Assembly: GCF_046545555.1 (NCBI RefSeq)
Contig: NZ_JBHZTH010000004.1
Span: 62,001 to 126,000, forward strand
Length of the DNA: 64,000 bases
Source: Winogradskyella sp046545555
GTDB taxonomy: Bacteria; Bacteroidota; Bacteroidia; Flavobacteriales; Flavobacteriaceae
Reading direction: 5' to 3'
The notes under the pieces are model-generated. The model saw only the letters and a list, made by a program, of their open reading frames with translations. It made no database searches and had not been told where the DNA came from. Position numbers and translations under genes: made by a program. Below are positions 1 to 9,362 of this stretch, piece by piece (the stretch's first letter is position 1; every line of letters starts with the position of its first letter).

Positions 1-3000
1 GCAGAATTACAACCGTTAAAAGTACTCGTCCCATTTTCAGTGAATAGGAGGTAATATTGGCCTGGCGCTAATGTTCCTGGCATTGGTGTTGTAACAGTTT
101 CTGGCGTACCAAATGTGACTGGTAAGTTCGTTGGCCCATCAATTAGGACATTATTAAATGCAGAATAAATCGCATAATCTACAGAAGTGGTTGTGCTATC
201 AAAATTGTCGATAGTAAACGTTACACTTCCATCAGCGGCACCTAAGCAAGACACATTGTTTGGAACTACTGAAGATGTTAATGTAGATGCAGGATCAATC
301 GGTGCATCTGCAGATTTCACATAATAACAGTCTGTTACCAAATCATGGACTACAAAGGTATAAACAACACCAGGTATTAAATTAGTAAATGTTCTTGTAT
401 TTCCACCTGGTGTATCTGGCGCGAAATAAGTTGTTGTATATGGTATAGTGTTAAACTCTAAGATACCAAATTCGTAACTACCACTTCCTACTGCTGATAT
501 AGCAGTAACTTCAGCAGTACCACCTGTTGTACAATCTGGGACAGCTATATTAACGTTAATATCTAAATCTGAAGGGGGCGAAGCAATAGTAATTTGCTGT
601 GATAGGCTACACCCATTAGAATCTACAATATTTATGGTGTATATTCCAAAGTTGATTATATTAAAAGTGTGGTTTTCATTTGTTGTTGCATTGTAAGGAT
701 TTCCCGGAATAACATCTCCAAAATTATTTGAAATAAAATAAGAGAATGGAGCAGTCCCGCCTGAAACGTTTTCTACTGTAATTGATCCTAATGATGATCC
801 ACCAGGGTTATTACAAGTAATGTCCACTTTAGTTAAGTCAAACCCAATGGCATTTGGTTCAGAAATTACAATGGTTTCTGTATCTGTACAAGCATTAGCA
901 TCAGTAATAGTTATGGTGTATGTTCCTGCTGGTAAACCAGTCGTTTGTGTTCCAAAATTAGTTGCTGTTGTATCGTTATTTACATTTATTGTAAATGGAG
1001 GAGTACCAACAGTTGTATCTATTGTGATATCTATAGCTCCATTTGCATCGCCATTACAAAGAATAGGCTGTGTTTGCACTACAGCACTGAATGCTGGAGG
1101 TGCTATTGGATTTATTGTAATTAATGAAGATTCTGCGGTACAACCATTAGCATCAGTTATTTGAAATTGATACGTACCAGGGTTTGATGTATTATATGTA
1201 AATGTCGTTGCTGTTGCTCCTAAAGATGTATATGCTCCACTATTAAAGGAAACAGCATGTGTATAAGGAGCGGTTCCTGAAAGAGTACCTGTAAACAATG
1301 CATCTGGTGTTACTGTACAATCTAAGCCTTCTGTTAAAATAACATTTAGTGTTGGCGCAGCGATTGGGTCAATTGTGTAAGTTTCATTGTAAATACAATC
1401 ATTTTCATCTCTTACTTGAAATGTATAAGTGTCAGGAGATAATCCTAAGAAAACAGTCGAAGTTTGGTAAGGAGTCACAGCTGAAGCTGGGGCAATAATT
1501 TGATATTCTAAAACTCCTGTTCCTCCAGTTGTATTTGTAATCGTTATATCACTAGTAATTGCAGGACATATTACTGGAGTGCTAGAAAAATCCATTTCAG
1601 TTGGAGGATTTAATGCATCTATAACAATTTCATTTGTGATAGATGTACAAACATTGTCATCTCTGATGATTATAGTATAAGAGCCTTGTGTTAAGCCTGA
1701 AAAGACGTTACTTGTTTGAAAGTTTATACCATCAATACTATATTCATACGGTGGAGTTCCACCAGACACTGCTGTAACTGTTATTGTGCCATCATTGTTA
1801 CAAGTTAAGGGCGCAGATAATTCTGCAGTACCAGATATGGCAATATTTTCAACAATAGTTACACTCTGTGGGTTTGTTGTACATAAAGATGTACCAGATG
1901 CGTATTGCAATACTACATCATAATTTCCTGCTGTCAGACCTGTAAATACAGAAGAGTTTGAGAAGGTTGTACCACCATTAATACTATATGCTATGCTATT
2001 ACCATTTGCATTTGTAACATCAATTGAAATCGTACCAGTATCTCCTGTTCCTCCGCATAATATATCAGTTGTGGTTATTGTAAATTCTGGTGGTGGAATA
2101 ACCTCAATGGTAATGGTAGTGTTGGCCTCACAGTTATTAGAATCTAATACCGTAATATCGTATATACCAGCAGCAGTTACTACTATCTCTGGTATGGTTT
2201 GAAAATCAGTTGTACTATTTATATAGTAAAAATATGGTGGTGTACCACCTTCAGCATAGATAGTTATTTCACCATCGGTACAAGTTAAAGGTGCTGTGAT
2301 AGCCGCTGTAACAGTAAGTAAAGGTGGTTCGATAATAATAATATCTTCTGCATATAAACATCCATTTTCAGTTTCAACCGTTGCTGTATAAGTTCCTGGA
2401 TTTAAGTTTTCAAAAATATGTGTGTTGTCAATTATAGGTCCTACTGAATTTACTAAAGTACCGCCTTCTTCTAATGTAAATGTATATTGAGGATCAACAT
2501 CATTTGCGGCTAATTGAATACTTCCCATTTCACCAAAACAAAGTGGTTGTAAAACAGTAGATGTAACTGTAAAATCTCTATCTCTTATTAAAACATCTGG
2601 TACTGTAAAAATGCATGGGTTTGTAGGTACACCTATTTGTCTTACATAAACACTGTAAGTTCCAGGAGTGGTAATAATAAAAACGTTATTGGTTTGATAA
2701 TTAGTACCATCTATACTGTATTCGTAGCCGCTTGGTACATCATTAACTGTAATGCTTCCATCTGTGGTACAAATAATATCTGTTGAAACCACTGTTGGAA
2801 CTAGTAAGTTTTGATAAACATTAAAATAAAATTGATTAAAACATCCACCAGGATAGTTAATAGTTAGACGAAATTGACCAGAAGTATTTGCCAAAAAGTC
2901 TGAGCCGTTGGCAACTTCATTCCAAGTACACGCATTATCTTCATTTGCACAATCAGGATTTGCAACTGCTGCACAACTTCCTTCATCTAATTGTTCCCAG

Positions 3001-4937
3001 ATTATCGAAGTAGAATTTGCAATATTAGTTTCAATAAATCTTGAATCATTTGCTCCACAAAGAAATATATTTGGAAGTAGTTTTCCATCATTAGGACATG
3101 TTACTACTTCATCAGCATAAGGTATCACTGGGTTTTCTACATCTCCACCAAAAAGTTCAACTTCATAAACTTGTTCAATAGATTGACACGGAGCCACTGC
3201 AGTATTAAATGAATAATAGGTACCTGTAGAGTTAACTGTAATAGTTTGTGTATCTCCAATAACAGGTGTTCCTGAAGGGCTTGTAGACCATGAGTATGAA
3301 TCATATCCATTAGCAGCTGTTAATTCAACACTATCACCACATAAGATAATTTCTTCTCTAAATTCACAATCTAGATCAGCTAAAAAATTGGTAGCTTGAG
3401 GAGATAATAGGCATCCCGTATTACTATTGATACTAGGATCATCTGTAATCTGAAAGGTTGGATTAAAAAAACCATTGTATGTAGCAAAAGCTTGATTATT
3501 AATAATATTAGAGCATGCATCTGCAAGGTCTCCGCAGCTATTAACAACTTCAACCTCAATTCTTATTTCGTAAACAGGGTCATTTTCTTCAACAAGTGAA
3601 TTATCTATATTAAGAACAAGTTCTCGTGTTATAGGATTATAACTATCTACAGTTACACCAGGTGGTAATATTAAATCATCCGGATAATTAAATACAATGT
3701 TAATAGGTAGAATATCACGTATTTGAAAATTAGTTGCATTATCATTTCCGGTATTTTGAAAACCAATAACATAATTTAAGGATGAACCCAAGCCAACAAG
3801 TTCTCCACCTATATCATTGCCTGCGTCATCTTCCACAATTTTAGTTAAAACAACGTTTGGCTCTATTATTTCTACAGCAAAGGCAAAGAAATAGGGGAAA
3901 TAAGTGTCTCCACTTGTTTCAAGACGTATTGTACCTGATGTAGCATCATTCGCTATAACGGAGTTTCCTGGATTAGGAATTGCTATTGTACCAGTATCAA
4001 AACCTAAAGTATTTAAGCTGTTAGGTACTCTATCTAAAACCGGTGTCGCATCTAATTGTGTTACCGAACTATTGAAAAAATTTGAAACAGGTCTATCTAC
4101 TGTAGATAAACTAACTCCATTTAATCTTAAACGATCACCTAAAATAGGACTATCACCTTCTAGTGTCGCAAATGCAAAATTTGCTCTAACAGGTGCAGGT
4201 GCTGGTATAGTTCTAAAACCGTTTATAGGGATATCTAAAGTAGGATTACTACCTGGTACACTAATAGCACTAAATCCATCAAAACTAGTTATTGATTTTC
4301 CTGGTAAAGTAGGATCTTCATACACAATAAAGAGCGACCATCCTGCAGATTGCCCTGTACCATTAAATGGTGTAAAATTAGCTGTTTCTCCTGTACCAGA
4401 CGATACATTAGCAACTGTATATGTTCCTAAATCAACACCAGGCCCATAACTCGTAACGATGTCTGTAACATCTGCAAAACAAGCATAAGAAAAACTATCT
4501 CCTCCATCCACTGAAGAACCGTTAGCATCATATATTATATTTCCGGTAATATCGTTATAATCTCCAATGGGTCCCTTAAATTTTATATCTGTAATAGGTT
4601 CATTCCCTGGATTTACAGCTCCCCAATATAGGCCAGCATAAATAATTCTATAACAATTTGGATTATCTATACTTAAATCAGCACTAGAGGAACTAAAGGT
4701 AGATGCGTCACTATCAATATCGATATATTGCATATCGACATTGTGATTATAGATATTACCATCATTAAAGGCATCGTTATTTGGTCCTAAAATATTATTC
4801 CCAATTAATACAATGTCTCCCTTTAAATCTTGATTGAATCTTGGCGCGAACGGCACATAATTTTGAGCAAACGAGGCTATCCCAAAGCACATCGTTATTA
4901 CAAAAATTATTATTCTTGAAAAAGTAGGTTTTTTCAT
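1..4937 (-). CDS. Giant SprB-repeat cell-surface adhesin (partial, C-terminus outside window)
   Basis: The reading frame opens at an ATG at 4935-4937 on the minus strand and stays open to base 1, giving at least 1,645 residues. The N-terminus (MKKPTFSRII...) is a signal peptide ending near FAQ at about residue 24. The next ~330 residues contain YAGLYWGA, which I associate with flavobacterial surface proteins. Residues ~360-460 resemble a DUF11-type domain. About nine tandem repeats of ~80 residues follow (bases ~2800 down to ~570), with variants of the SprB-repeat signature ITDANGC. Such proteins are exported by the T9SS and act in gliding or adhesion; a type B sorting domain would be expected beyond the left edge. 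It is the last visible gene of a three-gene minus-strand operon, 66 bp after the PorP/SprF-like gene. Family certain enough; exact role inferred. Confidence 0.85.
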   Translation of the reverse strand, partial: MKKPTFSRIIIFVITMCFGIASFAQNYVPFAPRFNQDLKGDIVLIGNNILGPNNDAFNDGNIYNHNVDMQYIDIDSDASTFSSSSADLSIDNPNCYRIIYAGLYWGAVNPGNEPITDIKFKGPIGDYNDITGNIIYDANGSSVDGGDSFSYACFADVTDIVTSYGPGVDLGTYTVANVSSGTGETANFTPFNGTGQSAGWSLFIVYEDPTLPGKSITSFDGFSAISVPGSNPTLDIPINGFRTIPAPAPVRANFAFATLEGDSPILGDRLRLNGVSLSTVDRPVSNFFNSSVTQLDATPVLDRVPNSLNTLGFDTGTIAIPNPGNSVIANDATSGTIRLETSGDTYFPYFFAFAVEIIEPNVVLTKIVEDDAGNDIGGELVGLGSSLNYVIGFQNTGNDNATNFQIRDILPINIVFNYPDDLILPPGVTVDSYNPITRELVLNIDNSLVEENDPVYEIRIEVEVVNSCGDLADACSNIINNQAFATYNGFFNPTFQITDDPSINSNTGCLLSPQATNFLADLDCEFREEIILCGDSVELTAANGYDSYSWSTSPSGTPVIGDTQTITVNSTGTYYSFNTAVAPCQSIEQVYEVELFGGDVENPVIPYADEVVTCPNDGKLLPNIFLCGANDSRFIETNIANSTSIIWEQLDEGSCAAVANPDCANEDNACTWNEVANGSDFLANTSGQFRLTINYPGGCFNQFYFNVYQNLLVPTVVSTDIICTTDGSITVNDVPSGYEYSIDGTNYQTNNVFIITTPGTYSVYVRQIGVPTNPCIFTVPDVLIRDRDFTVTSTVLQPLCFGEMGSIQLAANDVDPQYTFTLEEGGTLVNSVGPIIDNTHIFENLNPGTYTATVETENGCLYAEDIIIIEPPLLTVTAAITAPLTCTDGEITIYAEGGTPPYFYYINSTTDFQTIPEIVVTAAGIYDITVLDSNNCEANTTITIEVIPPPEFTITTTDILCGGTGDTGTISIDVTNANGNSIAYSINGGTTFSNSSVFTGLTAGNYDVVLQYASGTSLCTTNPQSVTIVENIAISGTAELSAPLTCNNDGTITVTAVSGGTPPYEYSIDGINFQTSNVFSGLTQGSYTIIIRDDNVCTSITNEIVIDALNPPTEMDFSSTPVICPAITSDITITNTTGGTGVLEYQIIAPASAVTPYQTSTVFLGLSPDTYTFQVRDENDCIYNETYTIDPIAAPTLNVILTEGLDCTVTPDALFTGTLSGTAPYTHAVSFNSGAYTSLGATATTFTYNTSNPGTYQFQITDANGCTAESSLITINPIAPPAFSAVVQTQPILCNGDANGAIDITIDTTVGTPPFTINVNNDTTATNFGTQTTGLPAGTYTITITDANACTDTETIVISEPNAIGFDLTKVDITCNNPGGSSLGSITVENVSGGTAPFSYFISNNFGDVIPGNPYNATTNENHTFNIINFGIYTINIVDSNGCSLSQQITIASPPSDLDINVNIAVPDCTTGGTAEVTAISAVGSGSYEFGILEFNTIPYTTTYFAPDTPGGNTRTFTNLIPGVVYTFVVHDLVTDCYYVKSADAPIDPASTLTSSVVPNNVSCLGAADGSVTFTIDNFDSTTTSVDYAIYSAFNNVLIDGPTNLPVTFGTPETVTTPMPGTLAPGQYYLLFTENGTSTFNGCNS

Positions 4938-5003
4938 GATACTTAATTTTACTTCCTCAAAATTTCATAGGGCAATGAAAGCTTGAAGAACAGCTTAACT
5001 TAT

Positions 5004-7778
5004 TTAATTTTCAATTTTTACGAGGGACATTTTTTCATTATATGGTCTATTTCCTTTTGTTTGCATAGCACTATTGGCTTGTTGTATCCCATCGGCTTTT
5101 ATATAATAAATATAATATTTACTAGTGTTTACATCATAAAAGAAATCTACATCACTACGACCTGAGGCTACGACCTTTTTGATAAATTCATTTCTTTTAT
5201 TAATATCGCTATGTACTGCAATTATTAAATAGTAACCACTATCTACATTATTTATGTTTTTTAGAATTTTGATATTACTATTCTGTACTTCACCAAAATC
5301 AAAATCTTCTGATTTATAAGGTGTGTCTGCTAGAGTAGTGGTGCGTTTAATATTTTGAAGCATCGCTCTATCTTGGTCGTACCTATCGCTATCACTATCA
5401 TAAACAGCACGTTTAATTCTGCGTCTTTTTTCGAACTCTGTAGCTATTCTAATATCCTCTAATCTAGAATCTAGTTTTTCTCTTACATCTAAAGCCTTTA
5501 ATTGTTCCTCCGTTAATCGTTTAATTTCCTTTTTATAAAATAGATTTACTTCGTCTAACTCTGTATTCTTAATTTTAGAACGGTCATCAAAAAGTGATTT
5601 CAATTCGTCAATTTTATCACTTCGTGTTTTTATGACGTTGTCTAGATTCGACTTAATCGTATTTAACTTATTGTTTTCAGCTGTTACACTTTTAAAAGGT
5701 TTTGGAGCAACTGTAATGCCTTTATCGCTTAAGTCGTTTTCTTCTTTTAAGTCTTTTAGATCTTTATCTTTTATATCTATGATATCCTTAAGATCTTCTA
5801 ATAATTTATTTTGTTCAGTTTTAGTCTGCTCAGCTTGTTCAGACAACTTTTTCATGGATTTACCTATGTCATCTGTAGGATTTGCAATTAAATCCGCTTT
5901 TGCCTTAGTTTCTTCATTGGAATTTTGTTCGGCTAATTCTTCTGCTTTTATTTTAGCTTCTTCCTGAGCCTTAGCATCTGCTATTTCTTTTGCTGCTTTT
6001 TCTTCAGCTTCTTTTACCTTTTGTTTTGCTAATGCTTTAGCTTGTTCAGCAGCTTCTTCTTTTGCACTCTGTTCAGCTAATTGTCTAGCAGTTTCTTCAG
6101 CCTGTTTTTTAGCTAATTCTTCTGCTTCTTCCTTAGCTTTTTGCTCGGCTAATTGCTTAGCTTTTAATGCGGCATCTTCTCTTGCTTTTTTCTCTTCTAA
6201 TTGTTTGGCAATTTTATAACCGTCCTCCTTTGCTTTTTGTTCAGCGAGTTGTTTAGCCGTTTCTTCAGCTTGTTTTTTAGCTAATAATTCGGTTTGTATT
6301 CTTGTTTGCTCTTCCGCTTCTTCTTTAGCTTTTTGCTCTGCCATTTGTTTAGCTCTCGCTTCAGCCTCTAGCTTAACTTTTTGTTCTGCTTCTTTAGCTT
6401 TTTGCTCGGCTAATTTCTTAGCTTGTAAAGCAGCATCTTCTCTTGCTTTTTGTTCTGCTAATTGTTTAGCTTTAGCTTCAGCATCTTGTTTAGCTTGCTC
6501 TTCAGCCAATAGTTTTGCTTTTATTTCTGCTCTTTCTCTAGCTATTTTTTCTGCTTCAATTTTCGCTTTAGCTTCTGCCTCTTCTTTAGCTTTTTGTGCC
6601 TCTAGTTTTTTAATTTTTTGTTCTGCTTCTTTTCTAGCTTTCTCTGCAGCATCTTCTTTGGCTTTTTCTTCAGCTGCAATCTTAGCATCTGCATCAGCTT
6701 TGGCCTTAGCTGCTTCTTTAGCTTCACGATCTAGTTCCGCGATAACTCGTCTTTCTTCAGCTCTATCTCTAATTGCAGCTAACTCTTCGTCTGTCGCTTC
6801 AACTATTGGAGTAGTGCGCTTTTTTGTAAATAAACCGCTTACTTTTTCATCTCCGTTATACTTATATTCCTTTTTTGTAATAAATCTGTATGCTAATGAA
6901 ACTTCATGTGAAGGTCCAAAATCCACAAATTGCCCAATAGCTTTTTCTACATTATATTCTAAAGCTATATTTTTAGATACATTTAATCCTAAGCCACCAG
7001 AAACGCCATATCGGTTATTATATCCTATTTGAAACCATATACCCTTTGGTACATTAAGGGAAGCTAAACCAGAAATAATTGTTTCTTCTTTCTGGAATTC
7101 TGACATTACTAAAGCAGTAAATTTAGTTTTCTCAAAAAAGCCACGTCCATTAAAATAACCTGTATGCATTACATGCGCTTGAATTCCTTGTCTTGGATCC
7201 TCTTCTATCATAGATGAGGTTTCAATATTATATAATACAAGATTGTTAACTGAAACACCAAAATCTAAAAACTCAGTACCGTAATTAATACCTGGGTTAA
7301 CTGTTAATAGAAAATTTGATTGCACATTTTGAAGTGATGGATCATCAAAATTTGTGACTATGTTAGAGGAATTAACCCCGCTTTTATAAGCACCTATATT
7401 TAAGCCGAATGTTAAGTTTTTGTCTGTGTTTAACTTTACATTATAGGCGAAATTGAGCACACCTCCAAAGGTCGTTAGTACACCATAGTTTTGTTGAAAA
7501 GCTGAAATACCAGCACCAATGTTTTCTGCAAATCGACCAGAATAAGTTCCAAGTAATGTCTCAGGAGCATTGTCGAACTGAATATTCTCTCTCTTACTAG
7601 TAAAGTTTATAAACTTATTTTGTTGTCTTACAAAAGTAAAAGTTGGATTTATAGCAAAACGATTAAAAATAAGAGAGTTTCTTATTGGTAAATCAAAAGA
7701 AACTACACCGTCATCTGCTTGTGAATTAACTATCTGCATGGAACAGAATAATATGGTTATAATCAATAGTCTCTTCAT
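5004..7778 (-). CDS. PorP/SprF-family T9SS outer-membrane protein with long coiled-coil extension
   Basis: 924 residues. After a signal peptide (cleavage near VNSQ, residue ~20), residues ~25-310 form a beta-barrel-like PorP/SprF domain with the usual FNRFAINPTF opening. Family members usually end near 300-350 residues. Here an Ala/Lys/Glu-rich region (about 325-630) follows, built of imperfect repeats such as AKQLAEQKAKEDAALQAKK, then a second charged helical part, and a C-terminal stretch (~842-924, around GYYLIIAVHSD) that looks SPOR-like. SprF helps SprB-type adhesins reach the surface; the inferred role here is export or anchoring of the giant adhesin encoded just downstream. The coil could span the periplasm and the last domain could touch peptidoglycan; both are inference. 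It begins right after the stop codon of the upstream gene, so translation is probably coupled. Confidence 0.85.
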   Translation of the reverse strand: MKRLLIITILFCSMQIVNSQADDGVVSFDLPIRNSLIFNRFAINPTFTFVRQQNKFINFTSKRENIQFDNAPETLLGTYSGRFAENIGAGISAFQQNYGVLTTFGGVLNFAYNVKLNTDKNLTFGLNIGAYKSGVNSSNIVTNFDDPSLQNVQSNFLLTVNPGINYGTEFLDFGVSVNNLVLYNIETSSMIEEDPRQGIQAHVMHTGYFNGRGFFEKTKFTALVMSEFQKEETIISGLASLNVPKGIWFQIGYNNRYGVSGGLGLNVSKNIALEYNVEKAIGQFVDFGPSHEVSLAYRFITKKEYKYNGDEKVSGLFTKKRTTPIVEATDEELAAIRDRAEERRVIAELDREAKEAAKAKADADAKIAAEEKAKEDAAEKARKEAEQKIKKLEAQKAKEEAEAKAKIEAEKIARERAEIKAKLLAEEQAKQDAEAKAKQLAEQKAREDAALQAKKLAEQKAKEAEQKVKLEAEARAKQMAEQKAKEEAEEQTRIQTELLAKKQAEETAKQLAEQKAKEDGYKIAKQLEEKKAREDAALKAKQLAEQKAKEEAEELAKKQAEETARQLAEQSAKEEAAEQAKALAKQKVKEAEEKAAKEIADAKAQEEAKIKAEELAEQNSNEETKAKADLIANPTDDIGKSMKKLSEQAEQTKTEQNKLLEDLKDIIDIKDKDLKDLKEENDLSDKGITVAPKPFKSVTAENNKLNTIKSNLDNVIKTRSDKIDELKSLFDDRSKIKNTELDEVNLFYKKEIKRLTEEQLKALDVREKLDSRLEDIRIATEFEKRRRIKRAVYDSDSDRYDQDRAMLQNIKRTTTLADTPYKSEDFDFGEVQNSNIKILKNINNVDSGYYLIIAVHSDINKRNEFIKKVVASGRSDVDFFYDVNTSKYYIYYIKADGIQQANSAMQTKGNRPYNEKMSLVKIEN

Positions 7779-7779
7779 C

Positions 7780-9249
7780 TTATTTAACTATTGTTATTGT
7801 TCCTTTTTTAACTTTACCATCTGTTGTTGTTATTATATAATAAAACAACTTGTTTACACTAGTTAAGTCTAAACTAGTTTCTGGCCAATTATTTTGATAA
7901 TCTATAGTTTGAAAAACAAGCTTACCTTGTTCATTTAATATAACTATCTCAGTATTTGTTCCTGTAACATATTGTAATGGCAATACCCAAGTGTCATTAA
8001 TTAAGTCGCCATTAGGACTAATAACATTTGGTATGTTATCTACGTCTGGAAAGGGTTCAATGCCTTGGTTTATTGTAAATTGATATACTCTCGATCCGTT
8101 ACATCCACTAGATGTCTCAGATATTATAACTTCATAATCACCAAATTCAGTGGCATTATAGCTTGGTCCTGTGGCGCCAACAATAATTTGATTATCTAAA
8201 AACCATTCATATTCAGGACTAACAGCTGTACTTGTAATTTCAACTGAAAGCGTTTCACCTTCTAGCATATTATTGATCGGATCAATATTTATGTCGCTTT
8301 CAAAAAGCTCACTAATTAAGTCTATAGATCCTGAAGCCATACAATCACCTAAATCTACTTGTACTGAGAAGATACCAGACTCATTAGTTTGGTACATTTG
8401 GTTAGTAGCATCATCAATTTCGATTCCATCTTTAAACCATTGGTAACTATTTCCACCTAATGTTGTAAGTGTGGTTAAGCCTTGTTCTGGGCAATATGGA
8501 TTTCCTAAACTCGATACAATAGATGCGTTAGCTTCACCAGAGCTATCGGCTTCACTTATGGTTACACGATTAGAAAATGAATCTGATGTACATGTACCAT
8601 AATTGGTTTCTACAAAATATGTGCCTTCTTCATCAACTAATAGGGTTGTACCTTCTGAAACAAATACAGATGTTGTTGCACTTGTCTCTTTAAACCAGTT
8701 AAATGTAAGGGATGGATAATTTAATGGTGAATCGTTATTACCTGTACCAGGATCATCAATGGTTAAAAGATAACTTCCTCCGGTGCAATAAGCGCCTGTC
8801 GATACTAAATTATTAATTGTAAAAGGCGAATCTTGTTGTTTGTAATAAGCTGCAAAATCAGAAGAGGCTGCACTTGTTGCTATAGGCGCACTACTTTTTA
8901 TTCGAATCTTGTAGCTTTCACCAGCAGTTGTTTCTGGTATAGAAAAATTTAATGTAGCTGGTGATGTTGTTATGTTCCCTGCACCAGAAGTGTAAATAAC
9001 AGTTGGGCTGGAAAAATCGCCGTCAGAATCTGATAATTCTATTGTGAATTCATTTGAGGCGTTTAAAGCAGATTCTGGTGAAAACGTAAAAGTTGTACTA
9101 TAGTTGTTAAATGAATTACTAGCACATGCTTGACTAAATCCTAAATTTGGAGTACCAATAACTATTTGAGCATTTACACTTGTTTGTAATACAACAAGTG
9201 TTAGACCAATACCAATTAAGATTTTTTGAGCAAATGTATTTTTAAGCAT
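7780..9249 (-). CDS. Secreted protein with gliding-motility/T9SS type B C-terminal domain
   Basis: 489 residues. A signal peptide ends near VNAQ (residue ~28). The middle consists of immunoglobulin-like beta-sandwich segments (for example LTTLGGNSYQWFKDG and YEWFLDNQIIVGA). The last ~90 residues are a T9SS type B (gliding motility-associated) sorting domain, recognised by NVISPNGDLINDTWVLP and the closing KGTITIVK. It should be carried across the outer membrane by the T9SS. It is first in the operon with the PorP/SprF-like and giant adhesin genes. This resembles the known sprC-sprD-sprB-sprF cluster of Flavobacterium johnsoniae in content, though the order differs, so it may be an accessory factor of the adhesin. 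I found no clear TAnnTTTG promoter in the 113 bp upstream. Confidence 0.85.
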   Translation of the reverse strand: MLKNTFAQKILIGIGLTLVVLQTSVNAQIVIGTPNLGFSQACASNSFNNYSTTFTFSPESALNASNEFTIELSDSDGDFSSPTVIYTSGAGNITTSPATLNFSIPETTAGESYKIRIKSSAPIATSAASSDFAAYYKQQDSPFTINNLVSTGAYCTGGSYLLTIDDPGTGNNDSPLNYPSLTFNWFKETSATTSVFVSEGTTLLVDEEGTYFVETNYGTCTSDSFSNRVTISEADSSGEANASIVSSLGNPYCPEQGLTTLTTLGGNSYQWFKDGIEIDDATNQMYQTNESGIFSVQVDLGDCMASGSIDLISELFESDINIDPINNMLEGETLSVEITSTAVSPEYEWFLDNQIIVGATGPSYNATEFGDYEVIISETSSGCNGSRVYQFTINQGIEPFPDVDNIPNVISPNGDLINDTWVLPLQYVTGTNTEIVILNEQGKLVFQTIDYQNNWPETSLDLTSVNKLFYYIITTTDGKVKKGTITIVK

Positions 9250-9362
9250 TAATAATGATTGTAATTATTTATTCTATAAGCTTTTATATTTGTTTACTTT
9301 AATTTTAAATATAATTGTAATATATATTTTATGATTTAAAATTTTCGGTTAATAGATTGCTC

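Noticed and set aside
820..4449. Plus-strand frames of 70-181 codons over 820-4449
   Set aside because: They lie opposite the giant adhesin and have low-complexity hydrophobic translations; they are shadows of its repeats.
4983..5165. 60-codon plus-strand frame
   Set aside because: Overlaps the 3' end of the PorP/SprF-like gene on the other strand and has no supporting features.
5900..6800. Regular short repeats that could suggest a CRISPR or satellite array
   Set aside because: They encode the A/K/E coiled coil in frame; spacers are not unique and unit length varies with codons.
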